Notes: generated by a model from the letters alone, not told the origin. A DNA stretch of 64,000 nucleotides from Paralithodes platypus (GCA_032716605.1 CM064552.1:7509565-7573564), one strand, 5' to 3'. Shown: positions 1 through 11,546, numbered from the stretch's first letter. Translations and numbers: made by a program.

Positions 1-330
1 GTTGGGGTAGAAAAAAACCCTTCATTCATTGGGTACCGTCACTGGGTTTTCATTCATGTTCTGTTGAGGTAGAAGAATGTGTCGTTTACAATCACGCGCT
101 TAACCTTTTCACGCATTTATGACGCAGAGGTTGCCAGATTAGCAATAAGAAATAGAGTTCTCTCACTCTTATAATTACCTCTCCAAAATTAGTTTTCTGC
201 CCACAGCTAACTCAAAGACAACTGCAGAGGTTGAAGTAACTAAACTAAAGGTTTCGAAATACCCCTGATTGTAACAAAGGCTTTAAAGTATCCCCAATAG
301 GCTCAAAATCGCGTCATATGTCGGAGAGGG
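1..330. other. Unassigned non-coding sequence
   Basis: No convincing ORF, RNA gene or repeat structure is seen before the first family B element. Short stop-rich frames only. Confidence 0.4.
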
Positions 331-645
331 TTAACCCATTATGTACCAATGACATCCCTTTCATTACATTCTAGCGACTATTAGACTGTTCGATTCAGCT
401 TAGGAAGGACGTATACCCACTAAAAGGCTACTTCCTACTATCTATATGTACTTTATTATTCTGTGGGGGCGCTCGGTTATGACCTTGGCCTTGCTCGGGG
501 CCTTGGGGCTGTTCGGCCAGGCAGCTTGGGGAACAACAACAACAACAACTTTATTAGCTACCATTCATCTTTCCTAAGCTTCATAAAATCGTCTCAATAT
601 TGCTGAAGTCAAATAGAAATACGTCACCGGTACAGAAAGGGTTAA
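331..645. mobile_element. Family B TTAA inverted-repeat element, with internal insertion
   Basis: Begins TTAACCC and ends GGGTTAA. The right end carries the inverted partner of CTGTACCGGTGACGT, the terminal signature shared by all B copies in the window. It is about 100 bp longer than typical (about 215 bp) because a piece rich in GGCCTTG words and ending in (CAA)n (about 465-552) lies inside it. The same piece occurs inverted near 24540-24680. The TTAA ends suggest a piggyBac- or Kolobok-type target duplication, which is inference. Confidence 0.7.
465..560 (+). mobile_element. (CAA)n-tailed retroposon fragment
   Basis: A GC-rich segment with GGGGCTGTTCGGCCAGGCAG followed by AACAACAACAAC. 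The reverse complement occurs at about 24540-24680 with the same (CAA)n tail. This fits the 3' end of a SINE or LINE family. It interrupts the surrounding family B element. Confidence 0.5.
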
Positions 646-686
646 TAGTTGGTCTGACACTTTGTTGACATTGCGAAAGATATTAA

Positions 687-815
687 GGCTTATTAGTTAT
701 TATTAGTTATTATTAGTTAGTATTAGTTATTATTAGTTATTATTAGTTATTATTAGTTATTATTAAGGCTTATTAGTTATTATTAGTTATTATTAGTTAT
801 TATTAGTTATTATAT
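687..815. repeat. 10-bp minisatellite (TATTAGTTAT)n
   Basis: About 12 near-perfect copies of a 10-bp TATTAGTTAT unit, interrupted once by AAGGCT near 764. A short (TATT)n run follows at about 845-861. Confidence 0.9.
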
Positions 816-864
816 TATATTAATGCTTGATTTTTGTTCTATATATTTATTTATTTATTTATGT

Positions 865-1132
865 TTGAGTTTCCTCGTTATACCTCCATCAAGCTTATAA
901 AAACACCCCCTAGACCCCCTTTCAAGATAAATTTGTACATTTTTCGGTAGGCCGGTTTTTTCTAAAATTACAGGCTCGCTATCGCTCGCCTGGAAAAAAT
1001 CGACACCTAAAGGGCACGAAAGGTCTTAGTATTGACAACTTAATGAGGCGAAAGGTCTCAAAATCGCCAAACTAACGGAATGAACGTCTTAAAATCTCAA
1101 AAACTAAAAACTAATATGCTAAACATGACTCA
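865..1132 (-). mobile_element. Family A element, reverse orientation, incomplete
   Basis: Carries the reverse complement of the family A landmarks: ACCTCCATCAAGCTT, AGACCCCCTTTCAAG, TGTACATTTTTCGGTAG, GCTCGCTATCGCTCGCC and the AAAGGTCTT/AACGTCTT series. Clear TTAA-flanked termini are not visible at either end, so it is called partial. Confidence 0.65.
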
Positions 1133-1299
1133 CCTCCTACTTCGCTATTCTACCGCTATTACAACAATCAGTGTTCTACAGAGCTCTCTCGGTGAATACC
1201 CCCTCCCTTACGGCGAGTAGGTGGCACCCACATTTCAACACAATCCCACCCCTATTTTGGCCAACCTAAGAATTAACAAATTATGTCTTTCTTCTACTT

Positions 1300-1572
1300 T
1301 TTTTTTTTTTTTTTTTCTATATTCCAACTACTCCCTCTCGGGCATAGGCTGAGAGCCTGTACATTCCACCGCTTAACACGGTGAAGCCCGTGAGGTCTTG
1401 TTCCAGTCTGGGGAGTGAGACATGTGAAGCATCCATCATGGCTCGAAGCAGCTCCATCTCTGAAGCGGCTGGTTGCTTCGCTCAAGTGCTTCACCGTCTC
1501 ACCCTCCAGACTCAGACCCTCACTCTCAGAACGCCACCTATTGAGCAGTGAACTGCTCACGTAAGATAACAC
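1300..1572 (-). mobile_element. Poly(A)-tailed retroposon (SINE-like), copy 1
   Basis: On the minus strand a ~255-bp body runs into a long poly(A) (poly-T at 1298-1316 on plus). It contains CCTATGCCCGAGAGG just before the tail. A related copy with the same tail junction lies at 47397-47750. A 92-codon frame crosses the body (residues such as GETVKH and ALSLCPRGS, also seen in the second copy), so it could be the 3' end of a LINE coding region instead of a SINE. Confidence 0.6.
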
Positions 1573-1599
1573 GTAACACGTAACGTAACACGTAACACA

Positions 1600-1810
1600 C
1601 TTAACACGTAAGATATGGAATTCTTTCCCTCAATCAATCTTTCTTTCATCCTATGACCTAGACTGCTTTAAATTTTGTGTCTCCAGGCATTTTGAATCTA
1701 ACGGTCCTTGAATTCGTCTCACTTTCACGCTTTTGGCTTTGGGGGAGACACTCGTTACAGGCAGCTCTGCCTTTTTGTCTCCTTCATGCACATAAAAAAT
1801 ATAGACAGGA
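1600..1810 (+). mobile_element. LINE 3'-end fragment (Jockey-like tail family)
   Basis: Shares with 10110-10325, 30400-30830 and 43620-44220 the series TCATCCTATGACYTA, TTTAAA.T.TGTGTCTCCAG, then GAGACACTCGTTACAGGCAG and TTTTGTCTCC. The coding side of these relatives reads like the last residues of a LINE reverse transcriptase (PSSYDLNCFKLRVS). Only the tail is present here. Confidence 0.55.
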
Positions 1811-2054
1811 TTTTCCATTTTGACTTACACAGGTTGCTTACAATCTAAATACAGTCTTCTAATATTAAACAAATCAAACCGAAAGAATGAGTCCTGGTTT
1901 ACAGAAAGGGTTAATAATCTTAAGATATTTTATTTTACGGCAGTTTTTCCTCCTTTGAGGAATTCGCAAGGGGTGGGATCACGCTATACCACAGACCTCT
2001 ACCCCAGATGGAACGCCGATAATGACCTCTAGACTCAAAGTTCCTAGTTTTTTG

Positions 2055-2429
2055 TTACGGGGGAGGTAGTCGCTTTTTCTGGACCCCCTTCTCCCTCATG
2101 TTTAGCATATTAGTTTTGAGATTTTAAGACGTTCGTTCCGTTTAAGCGATTTTGAGACCTTTCGCCTCATGTTTTTGTCAATATTAAGACCTTTCGTGCC
2201 ATTTAGGTGTCGATCTTTTCCTGGCGAGCAATAGCGAGCGAGCCTGTAATTTTAGAAGGAATCGGCCTTCGGATAAGGACAATTTTCTACCAAAAAATAT
2301 ACAAATTAACCTTGAAAGGGGATCTAGCGGGGTTGTTTTTTTTAAGTTTGATGGAGGTCTAGGGAGAAAACTAAAAAATACATTAATATATCAATATATA
2401 GACCACAAAAAAAGCACTACCCCCTTAAA
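2055..2429 (+). mobile_element. Family A element (GGGGGAGGTAGT-ended variant)
   Basis: Begins GGGGGAGGTAGTCGCTTTTT and ends with its inverted partner AAAAAGCACTACCCCCTTAA. Internally it has the ordered A landmarks: TTTAGC, repeated TTTTAAGAC.TTTCG units, CCTGGCGAGC.ATAGCGAGC, TACCAAAAAATATACAAA, CTTGAAAGGG.ATCTAG and TTGATGGAGGTCTAGGG. Confidence 0.75.
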
Positions 2430-2484
2430 AGTGAACACATACAAGGGAATGAACAAATGGGTAAGGTGTGAAGAGACTGTTCTA

Positions 2485-2550
2485 ATATTTCCGCCTTGTT
2501 GGGTTCGAACCCGGATTCTCTAGTTCGTATGCCAATCACGTTACCGTTTA
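2485..2550 (-). other. tRNA-like SINE head remnant
   Basis: On the minus strand the sequence includes an A-box-like stretch and the B-box-like GGTTCGAACCC. No complete cloverleaf with acceptor stem can be drawn, so this is a SINE fragment at most. Confidence 0.35.
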
Positions 2551-2592
2551 TAGAATATGCAGACGGACTATACTCTGAACTGAAAATATAAG

Positions 2593-2810
2593 CTAACCCT
2601 TTCTGTACCGGTGACGTAGTTTAACTTTATGCTGGCTACTATTAGACGATTGTATTCAGTTTAAAAGGGGCCTCCAGCAATTAACAGGCTTCGAACTATC
2701 TCACTTAACCCTCTTTACTACCACAGATCCTTCTTAAACTGCACAAAAATCGTCTAAATAAAGCTAGAGTATAAGATAGATAAGACGTCGCCGGTATAGA
2801 AGGGGCTAAA
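2593..2810. mobile_element. Family B element
   Basis: Left end CTAACCCTTTCTGTACCGGTG and right end GACGTCGCCGGTATAGAAGG are imperfect inverted repeats. The interior has the B landmarks TATTAGACGAT and ATCGTCTAAATAAAGCTAG arranged symmetrically. About 218 bp, with no coding capacity. Confidence 0.75.
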
Positions 2811-2926
2811 GGGTGCAGCATTGTTAAGACGTATACCTGCCTTGTAAACCATGACTTACAGTATGTCTTGTTTATCTAGGTATAGTCAGCCAAACAACTC
2901 CTAGTCACTGCTGTTCTATTGTTGTA

Positions 2927-3300
2927 TTAAGGGGACATGGGCCGGTTTGCTGGTCCCTTTGCTCCCTCGTGTTAAGCCCCATTTGTTTTGAGATTAGAAG
3001 ACGTTCGGTCCATTAGTTTGGCGATTTTAACACCTTTCGCCCTATTTCGTTGTCAATTTTAAGACTTTTCACGCCATTTAGGTGTCGATTATTTCCTGAC
3101 GAGCGACAGCGAGCCTGAAATTTTAAGAGGAACCGGCCTTCGGCTGGGATATTTTTCTACCGAAAAATGTACAAATTTATCTTGAAAGGGGGTCTAGGGG
3201 GTGTTTTTCTAAGCTTGATGGAGGTCTAGCGAGAAAACAGAAATAAAGGAATAGATGAATTAATAGATCTAAAAAAAAGAAACGGTCCGTGTCCTCTTAA
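2927..3300 (+). mobile_element. Family A element, complete, TTAA-flanked
   Basis: TTAAGGGGACATGGGCCGG at the left and CGGTCCGTGTCCTCTTAA at the right form inverted termini that include TTAA. The 374-bp body has the repeated TTTTAAGAC/TTTCGCCC units, GCGAGCGACAGCGAGCC, a GGCCTTCGGC hairpin core, ACCGAAAAATGTACAAAT, GAAAGGGGGTCTAGGGGG and CTTGATGGAGGTCTAG. No ORF. Non-autonomous element; piggyBac-type mobilisation is inferred from TTAA only. Confidence 0.8.
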
Positions 3301-3329
3301 GGCCAAATTTCACAATCATTATTCTCTAT

Positions 3330-3445
3330 ACGAACGTTGTATTTTAGGAGATACCCCGGTCCTTGGTCGACATATTTTCTACCAGAATATATGCTAATTT
3401 AGCTTGAATAGAGGTCTGGGAGAATTGTATTTTAATATATTTTTA
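3330..3445 (+). mobile_element. Family A fragment (right half)
   Basis: Degenerate right-half landmarks (GACATATTTTCTACC, ATATATGCTAATTTAGCTTGAA, GAGGTCTGGGAG) without clear termini. Confidence 0.4.
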
Positions 3446-4014
3446 TATCTATTTTTTTAATTAGGGTTATAAGAGAATCGGAGCTCTATGATACACAATT
3501 TAGGCATAATGAGAACAATATTGGTTTCGTATTCAATATTCTATTTTATATAAAGTATTTTTTTTGTTTTTTCGATACAGTAGCTTCAAAACATGCGCAG
3601 CTAAAGCGAGTGTTATACGAGCATTTTACCAGTAAATGTATCGAGTTATATACTGAAATGAAATCCCTTATTCGGCCTTCTTCACCTCGATTATGGCTAT
3701 ATTTTCGGATTCTCGCTGATAGCTTTGAACTTTCATACAGACTAATAACACACATAACAAAGCCACTCCAACAGTTTCCTCTCTCTCCCTTCTACCCTTT
3801 CTAAACTCTTCAGAAAAATAGGAAAAGAAAAATAGGAAAAGTAGAATGTAGATACGAGGTGCCGTTGTAAAGGCTTATCCCTCAATACCTTCACCTGACC
3901 TGATATCCATTACACGACCAATTAACACAAAGCCCTGATACATAATAGGATAATATATACGGATTTTAGACTCGGATACGATTAGCCGATACACCTAGCT
4001 CGTGTGACGCTGGG
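3446..4014. other. Unassigned sequence
   Basis: AT-rich sequence with overlapping 64-69 codon frames on both strands at 3546-3804. None shows a recognisable motif, so I treat them as chance frames. Confidence 0.35.
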
Positions 4015-4230
4015 TTAACCCTTTCAAGATCCAATTACGCGTTTATTTTCTGTGTTCTGGCTATTATTAGACGATTATATTCAGATCGGGAAGGGTATGT
4101 GGAAGTCAGAGGGTTCATCGAGATAGTCTTTACCTTTATAGCTCCCACATATCCTTCCTAAACTGTCTAAATTCATCTAATGATAACCAGAATAAACTGT
4201 CAAAATGCATAATCTTTTTTAAAGGGTTAA
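4015..4230. mobile_element. Family B-prime element, TTAA-flanked
   Basis: Starts TTAACCCTTTCAAGATC and ends AAAGGGTTAA. The interior has TGGCTATTATTAGACGATTA on the left and its inverted partner on the right. The termini differ from standard B (AAGAT replaces CTGTACCGG), so this is a sister subfamily, also seen at 4251, 27322 and 62495. Confidence 0.65.
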
Positions 4231-4250
4231 TGTGCTCGTGTGACCCTTAC

Positions 4251-4802
4251 TTAACCCTTTGAAGATTATGACGCATTTTGACAGTTTATTCTGGCTACCG
4301 GTATCATTAGACGATTTGTTATAGTTTATTAAGGGGAGGTATTTAGTTTGTTCCCTAAGTTTTCATCAAGCTTAAAATTACACCCCCTAGACCCCCTTTC
4401 AAGATAAATTTGTACATTTTTCGGTAGAAAAATGTCCCGGCCAGAGGCCGGTTGCTCTAAAATTACAGGCTCGCTATCGCTCGCCAGGAAAAAATCGACA
4501 CCAAATGGCACGAAAGGTCTTAAAATTGACAGAAATGGGGCAAAATGTCTTAAAATGTCCAAACTACTGGGGCGAACGTCTTAAAATCTCAAGAGCAATG
4601 GGGCTAAACATGAGGGAGAAAGGGGTCAAGAAAAAAATCCCTCAAGTGGAGACCTCCCCTTAAAGATCACTGATAATTAATTATATGGGTTAAGGCTATC
4701 TCATTTAACTCTCTGACTTTCATATACGTTTCGTAATTTGAATAACATCGTCTAATAATGGCCAGAAAACAGTCAAAGAAATGCGGATCGTGAGAAGGTT
4801 AA
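4251..4802. mobile_element. Family B-prime element split by a family A insertion
   Basis: Left part TTAACCCTTTGAAGATTATG to 4328 and right part 4664-4802 ending AGAAGGTTAA form one B-prime element. A complete A element (4329-4663) with TTAA at both junctions sits inside. The right TTAA is shared with the next B element. Confidence 0.65.
4329..4663 (-). mobile_element. Family A element nested in family B-prime
   Basis: TTAAGGGGAGGTATTTAG at the left and GACCTCCCCTTAA at the right are inverted termini. The interior shows A landmarks in reverse order, including the CGGCCAGAGGCCGG hairpin and GCTCGCTATCGCTCGCC. The flanking pieces belong to one interrupted B-prime copy, which makes the order of events clear. 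Confidence 0.75.
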
Positions 4803-5017
4803 CCATTTTACTGTACCGGCGACGTCTCTTTAATTTTATTCTAGCTATATTTAGACGATTTTGTGCAGTTTAAGAAGGATCGGTGGTAGCAAAAAATGGG
4901 CTAAGTGAGATAGTTCGAAGTCTGTTAATTGCTGGAGGCCCTTTTTAAACTGAATACAATCGACTAATAGTAGCCAGAATAAAGTGAAGAGGTCGGCACC
5001 GGTACTGAAAGGGTTAA
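4799..5017. mobile_element. Family B element abutting the previous one
   Basis: Starts TTAACCATTTTACTGTACCGG and ends CACCGGTACTGAAAGGGTTAA. The interior halves are inverted (GACGATTTTGTGCAG and CGACTAATAGTAGCCAGAAT). Its left TTAA is the right TTAA of the preceding element. Confidence 0.75.
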
Positions 5018-5173
5018 GAGAGATTTAAATGCAGGGACCGTACAGCCAATAAGAAACTGTTTCAAGAGTTCAGGGGTATGGTGAAGGAAGATGTGAGAGA
5101 GAGAGAGAGAGAGAGCTACATAGAGCTACATAGATACACATACCTCAAGGTCCTTACTAGGCAGTCTGGCCTT

Positions 5174-5177
<4 letters not shown>

Positions 5178-5259
<82 letters not shown>
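5178..5259. repeat. (TA)n microsatellite
   Basis: About 82 bp of pure TA. A (GA)n run lies upstream at 5095-5115 and a CA-rich stretch follows at 5271-5292. Open frames reading IYIYIY through this are artefacts. Confidence 0.95.
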
Positions 5260-5262
<3 letters not shown>

Positions 5263-5318
5263 CTGTACAGTGCACACACATACACATACACAAATTTTTT
5301 TTTTTTTTTTTTTTTTTG

Positions 5319-5624
5319 TCATATCACCCCAGCCCTCTGCAGATAGAGGTCAAGCCTTCCCTTGAAAGAGTTTATTGTGTCGCTCTCCACCACTCTCGCT
5401 GGTAGTTTATTCCACTCTGTCGCCACACTGTAGGTGAAGAAACTCTTTGTGACATCTAGGTTTTCTTTTTTGGTTTTTAATTTCATTCCATTTCCGCGAG
5501 TTTGATTAGTGTTGTTTAATGTGAATAGTGCATTTACATCGACTTTGTCGAAACCTTTTAGTATCTTAAAGCACTCAATAAGCTGACCCCTCAACCTCCT
5601 CTTTCTTAATGAGAACAGGTTCAA
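5319..5624 (-). pseudogene. LINE ORF2 C-terminal domain
   Basis: 101 residues: LNLFSLRKRRLRGQLIECFK, then GNGMKLK and a closing WNKLPARVV..DTINSFKGRLD. The same pattern closes the 34-37.6 kb element (RRLRGDLIQVFK, GNGCKI, LPRNV..ITVDSFKLRLD). The stop is followed within a few bases by the poly(A) tail. Confidence 0.85.
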
Positions 5625-5640
5625 TCGTTTAAGTCTTTCT

Positions 5641-6255
5641 TCATGATTTATTTCTTAATGAGGGTATCATCTTCGTCGCTCTACGCTGTACTGACTCGAG
5701 TCTTACAATGTCCTTGATCAGATAAGGTGACCAGAATTGCACACCATATTCAAGGTGGGGCCTCACCATACTTTTGAACAGTGGCACTATTACGTTTTCA
5801 TGTTTATATGTAAATTTTCGTTTAATAAAGGCCAATGCTATGTTTGCCTTATTTGCAGCTGCTATACATTGGTCGGAAATTTTTAGGTTTTCAGATATTA
5901 GTACCCCAAGGTCTTTTACTATCGTTGCGGTTTTTATTTGTTTGCCATTTATTTCGTATTTGTATTTCATATTTCTTCTACCAACCTGCAGCACCTGACA
6001 TTTATCGACATTTATCTGCCATTTTTTCGACCACGCTGATATCTTGTTTAAATCAGATTGCAACGCATTTCTATCATCTTCGTTCAGGACTGTATTTCCT
6101 ATTTTTGTATCGTCGGCGAATTTGGAAATGGTGTTGTTTACCCCTACATCAATATCGTTAATGTAAATGAGAAACAGGACCGGTCCAAGGACTGAACCCT
6201 GTGGAACTCCACTAGTGACAGGCTCCCAATCCGATTCCACTCCATTTATCACCAC
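5641..6255 (-). pseudogene. LINE reverse transcriptase, catalytic half
   Basis: 204 residues. SGVPQGSVLGPVLFLIYIND (15-34) is the RT motif-B block and FADD (46-49) is the catalytic Asp pair in CR1/Jockey form. It continues through WQINVDKCQVL, KDLGVLISENLKISDQC and the thumb/C-terminal block LVRP-type EYGVQFWSP and LESVQRRATKMIPSL. It stops at LRNKS where one reading-frame shift (near 5636) breaks the link to the final domain. Both catalytic Asp residues are present, but the copy cannot encode a full protein. Confidence 0.9.
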
Positions 6256-6306
6256 TCTCTGTCTTCTGTCTGTAAGCCAATTTTTTATCCAAGAATGAAT
6301 TTCACC

Positions 6307-6915
6307 TTAGATACCTATCCTCTCCAGTTTAGCCAATAGTTTTCGGTGAGGCACCTTGTCGAAAGCTTTTTGAAAGTCCAAGAAGATTATATCTAGTGAT
6401 TTCGTCATGGCGTTATATGTGAATAGTTTGTTATAAAATTCAATCAAATTTGTTAGGCATGACTTATTTGATCTAAAGCCGTGTTGACTATTTTTGATCA
6501 GGTTGTTTGATTCGAGGTAATCTACTATCTTATCTCTAAGGATTTTTTCCATGATTTTTCCTACAATTGAAGTTAGACTAATTGGTCTGTAATTACTCGC
6601 TTTGGCCTTGCTACCCTTCTTGTATATCGGCGTAATGTTCGCATCTTTCCAATCACTCGGTACAATCCCCTGTAGTATTGATAAGTTAAATAGTTGTGTC
6701 AGGGGTGTTGCTATTTCGTCCTTAACATTCTTAATTATTTTCGGGTGGAGCATGTCGGGTCCCGGGGTCTTATTTACATTTAAATTACTCAATTTGCTTT
6801 GTACTTCGCTAACACTGATGGTGAAATCTCCTATCACATGAGTTGAGGTGTTATTTTCAGGGGTATGATCGATAACTTCTTCTGTGAAAACTGAGCCAAA
6901 ATATTTGTTGAGCAT
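6307..6915 (-). pseudogene. LINE reverse transcriptase, N-terminal half
   Basis: 202 residues with the RT 0-2 region of CR1-type LINEs: NVNKTPGPDMLHPKIIKN (about 48-65), DWKDANITPIYKKGSKA (about 92-108), NYRPISLTS (about 112-120), HGFRSNKSCLTNLIEF and the catalytic motif-A stretch IFLDFQKAFDKVPH (about 178-191). It would be RNA-directed DNA synthesis machinery for target-primed retrotransposition. It ends at an in-frame TAA just after ERIGI, and the next residues (HSWIKNWLTDRRQRVV) continue in the same frame, so one nonsense codon separates it from the catalytic half. Confidence 0.85.
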
Positions 6916-6999
6916 ATTTGCCGTGTTTGTGTCACCTGTTATTGTCTGGCCATCTTCTATTAGCGGTCCGATTCCGCTTTTGATCTGTTTATTTTTTTT

Positions 7000-7248
7000 T
7001 TACGTAACTGTAGAATTTTTGGGGTTTGTGGCACTCTCTCTGGCAATAGTCATTTCGTAATTTTGTTTGTTCGCCCTAATTATTTTGTTCACTTCCCTTC
7101 TACTATTTTTGTACAAGTTTTTAATTACTTCAGTGTTTGTGTTATTTTTTACAAGTTTGTGGAGTTGATTCCTTTTCCTTATTGCCTTGCCAATGTCTCT
7201 ACTGTACCAAGGGGGCATACTTGATTTCGTATTACGTTTTGGTTTCAT
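7000..7248 (-). pseudogene. LINE fragment: pre-reverse-transcriptase linker
   Basis: 82 codons, basic and rich in Lys/Arg/Asn, reading PPWYSRDIGKAIRKRNQLHK and NKIIRANKQNYE. This matches the post-endonuclease linker of CR1/Jockey-type ORF2 proteins, where a W-W-N-x-D/YSRDI motif is followed by a basic helix region. The frame is lost at the T-run near 6986-7000 before it joins the RT segment. Confidence 0.7.
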
Positions 7249-7329
7249 GGGTACAAATTGTTTATGCGCTTCTGTAATTATAGACTTAAAATGTCCCCAT
7301 AGTTCATTTACAGTACTTCTTTTATATAT

Positions 7330-7330
<1 letters not shown>

Positions 7331-7391
<61 letters not shown>
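7331..7391. repeat. (GA)n microsatellite at the LINE truncation point
   Basis: About 60 bp of pure AG/GA. It directly borders the truncated 5' end of the minus-strand LINE. Confidence 0.95.
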
Positions 7392-7394
<3 letters not shown>

Positions 7395-7591
7395 GTTAGC
7401 TGGATAGAGGAGCATGCTTCTGTGTGTGTGTGTAAGCGTGTGTGTGTGTGTGTGTTGTTGAATATGGGAGTGCAATAGAGAAAATTAGTGTATGAGTGGA
7501 AAACATCAAAGTTAGAGGGTGAACACACACATATATATATATATAAACACACACGCACCTGTATACAGGTAACATCTAAATGCGTATATAT

Positions 7592-7595
7592 CTAC

Positions 7596-7671
<76 letters not shown>

Positions 7672-7676
7672 CAAAC
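7592..7676. repeat. (CA)n microsatellite
   Basis: About 85 bp of CA with two small interruptions. Related CA/TA stretches lie at 7420-7455 and 7525-7552. Confidence 0.95.
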
Positions 7677-7784
7677 GAGACATTACATAAGTTCTATTTT
7701 TTGCGACCGACATTCAATCTTTGCAACAAGGTGGTGGTGGTGAGCATGCTATTTACCTTAAGGGGGTTGGTTGTGAAGAGGGTT

Positions 7785-9592
<1,808 letters not shown>

Positions 9593-9689
9593 TGAACGTT
9601 AATGCATGCCTGAGTTACATAGCCCGGGGGGTTAGTGTTGAAGGAGGCTAGTTCACCTGTCTGTCCGTCTATCCATCTCTACATCGTCT

Positions 9690-9861
9690 CCTCCCTCCCC
9701 TCTCTCTCTCTCCATCCCTCTCTCTCTCTCTCGCATATATATAATACTTATATATATATATATACTATAATATAGATCTATATATAGAATATATATATAT
9801 ATATATATATATCTATATAATTATAACTGTATATTCTTCTGTGTATTTAGGCCTTTGATTT

Positions 9862-9928
<67 letters not shown>

Positions 9929-9940
9929 CAGAGGACAGAT

Positions 9941-10000
<60 letters not shown>
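9690..10000. repeat. Compound CT / TA / GA microsatellites
   Basis: (CT)n at about 9698-9733, TA-rich runs at 9736-9817, then two (GA)n runs at about 9865-9922 and 9945-9999. Confidence 0.9.
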
Positions 10001-10003
<3 letters not shown>

Positions 10004-10109
10004 GTTATGAAGGTGCTACAAGACAGAGTACACCCCCATTAGTCTTGTCACGCCCACCCTAGATAACACAGCTAATGGCATGACATAATATGCTGAGGGA
10101 AGAAAGAAA

Positions 10110-10325
10110 GAATCCATAGCAATCCCAACAACAGCTGAGCTCTGGAACTCTATCCCTGAAACCATCTTTCCCTCATCCTATGACTTAAATTGTTTCAAAC
10201 TCCGTGTGTCCAGTCATTTTGGCTCGAACGTTCCTTGATTTTGGCCCTGTCACTCTTTTAACTCTGAGTGAGGCACTCGTCACAGGCAGTTTTGCCTTTT
10301 GTCTCCCTCATCCACATACAACAAA
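10110..10325 (+). mobile_element. LINE 3'-end fragment (Jockey-like tail family)
   Basis: Plus-strand reading gives LWNSIPETIFPSSYDLN and a following CFKLRVS, the terminal residues of a Jockey-type RT C-domain. A 3' segment follows with GAGGCACTCGTCACAGGCAG and TTTTGTCTCCC. Same family as the minus-strand copies at 30400-30830 and 43620-44220. Confidence 0.6.
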
Positions 10326-10329
10326 ATTA

Positions 10330-10424
10330 TAAATTGGCGATTTTAAACCTTTCTTCCCATTTCTATATAAATATCAAGACCTTTCGTTCCTTCCAAGCGA
10401 TAGCGAGCCTGTAATTTTAAGTTG
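10330..10424 (+). mobile_element. Family A fragment
   Basis: Contains GGCGATTTTAAACCTTTCTTCCC, CAAGACCTTTCGT and AGCGATAGCGAGCCTGTAAT. It is cut off at both ends, and a tRNA-derived SINE follows immediately. Confidence 0.5.
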
Positions 10425-10429
10425 TAAAA

Positions 10430-10720
10430 GCCTAGTAGCGTAAGTGGTAGCGCGCTCGACTCACAATCGAGAGGTCCGGGGTTCGAATCCTCGGCCAGGT
10501 GGGGACAAGTTGGGCTTGTCTCCTTTAACGTGGTAGCCTCTGTTCACCTAGCTGTAAATAGGTACCGGACATATTTCGAGGAGTTGTGGCCTCGCTGCCC
10601 GGGTGTATGATGTGTGAAAAGGTCTCAGCCTTACCCAATGATCGGACAATACGAGCTCAAAGCTCTCTTCCGGGAGGAGGATGGCTGGCGAGAGATCCTC
10701 AAGGATCCTCAAGATCGTAA
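10430..10720 (+). mobile_element. tRNA-derived SINE
   Basis: The head (10430-10502) has a tRNA-like A box (TAGCGTAAGTGGTAGCGCG), an anticodon arm CTCGA-CTCACAA-TCGAG (anticodon position CAC) and a B box GGTTCGAATCC. A non-tRNA body follows (TTGTCTCCTTTAACGTGG, CACCTAGCTGTAAATAGGTA). A second member of the family sits at 25290-25560. The acceptor stem does not pair, so this is a SINE head and not a working tRNA gene. Confidence 0.75.
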
Positions 10721-10755
10721 GTGAACACAAACACATATACAGTATTTATATATAT

Positions 10756-10756
10756 A

Positions 10757-10835
<79 letters not shown>
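10756..10835. repeat. (TA)n then (GA)n microsatellite
   Basis: TA run to about 10811 followed by a (GA)n run. Confidence 0.95.
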
Positions 10836-10836
<1 letters not shown>

Positions 10837-10947
10837 CTTGGCCGATAAAACTTCATATATTAAATTATGATTATAAGCATACAAACCCAAGTGTGCATAC
10901 AAAATAAATCAGGGTAGGCTACGTGCCACAAATCTTAGGATTTATAG

Positions 10948-11168
10948 GTAAACCCAACCCCTTATGTACCGGCAATGTATATTTTAGTGGATTTCAACTA
11001 CATTAAGAAGATTTTATTAAGCTTAGGAAGGATATACGGTAGCTAAAATAATTAATGAAGATAGCTCGAAGCCTGTTAATTGCTAGAGGACCTTTTTAAA
11101 CTGAATCAAATCGTCTAATAGTAGCCTGAAGAAAGTTAAAAGAACGTCACTGGTACTGAACAGGTTTA
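10948..11168. mobile_element. Family B element, degenerate
   Basis: Left end AACCCCTTATGTACCGGC, right end CACTGGTACTGAACAGG. The interior halves AAGAAGATTTTATTAAGC and AATCGTCTAATAGTAGCC are inverted. It directly abuts a family A copy. Confidence 0.6.
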
Positions 11169-11546
11169 GGGGGGGATGGGCGTATTTATTTGCTCATTTT
11201 TGTATATTTATATAATGTTTATAGTTTTATAGCTAGACCTCCATCAAGCTTTAAAACAAGACCCCCCCCCCCCCCCAAGACCCTCCTTCAAGGTAACTGT
11301 GTACATCTTTCGATATCGAAATGTCCCGGCTTCTCTTAAATAATAGGCTCGCTATCGCTCTCCAGGAAAAAATCGACACCTAAATGGCACGAAGGGTCCT
11401 AATATTGACAATGAAATGGGGTGAAAGGTCATAAAATCCCCAAACTAATGGAACCAACGTCTTAAAAAACTCAAAACTAGTGGGGCTAAACATAAGGGAG
11501 AAGGGGGTCCAGATGAGAGAAAAAACGGTCTGTCTCCCCTTGATCT
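11168..11546 (-). mobile_element. Family A element, reverse
   Basis: GGGGGGGATGGGCGTATTTA at the left pairs with the inverted end CGGTCTGTCTCCCCTTG. Reverse-order A landmarks lie between, including CTCGCTATCGCTC and a C/A-only stretch where GGGGGTCT is expanded. Confidence 0.65.

Larger units (their letters stand above)
5296..7325 (-). mobile_element. CR1-like LINE, 5'-truncated, poly(A)-tailed
   Basis: Minus-strand non-LTR retrotransposon. A linker/pre-RT region (7248-7000), reverse transcriptase (6915-5641) and C-terminal domain (5624-5319) follow in order, then a poly(A) (poly-T at 5296-5317 on plus) directly after the stop. The endonuclease is missing: the element ends in a (GA)n microsatellite at 7331. 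The coding region is broken by a frame change near 6970-7000 (a T-run), an in-frame TAA at about 6307 and a frame change near 5636. It is close in motif style to the element at 34077-37606. CR1-like placement is by motif style, not phylogeny. Confidence 0.85.

Noticed and set aside
10430..10502. Functional tRNA-Val(CAC)
   Set aside because: The anticodon arm and B box look good, but the acceptor stem does not pair and a SINE body follows directly.
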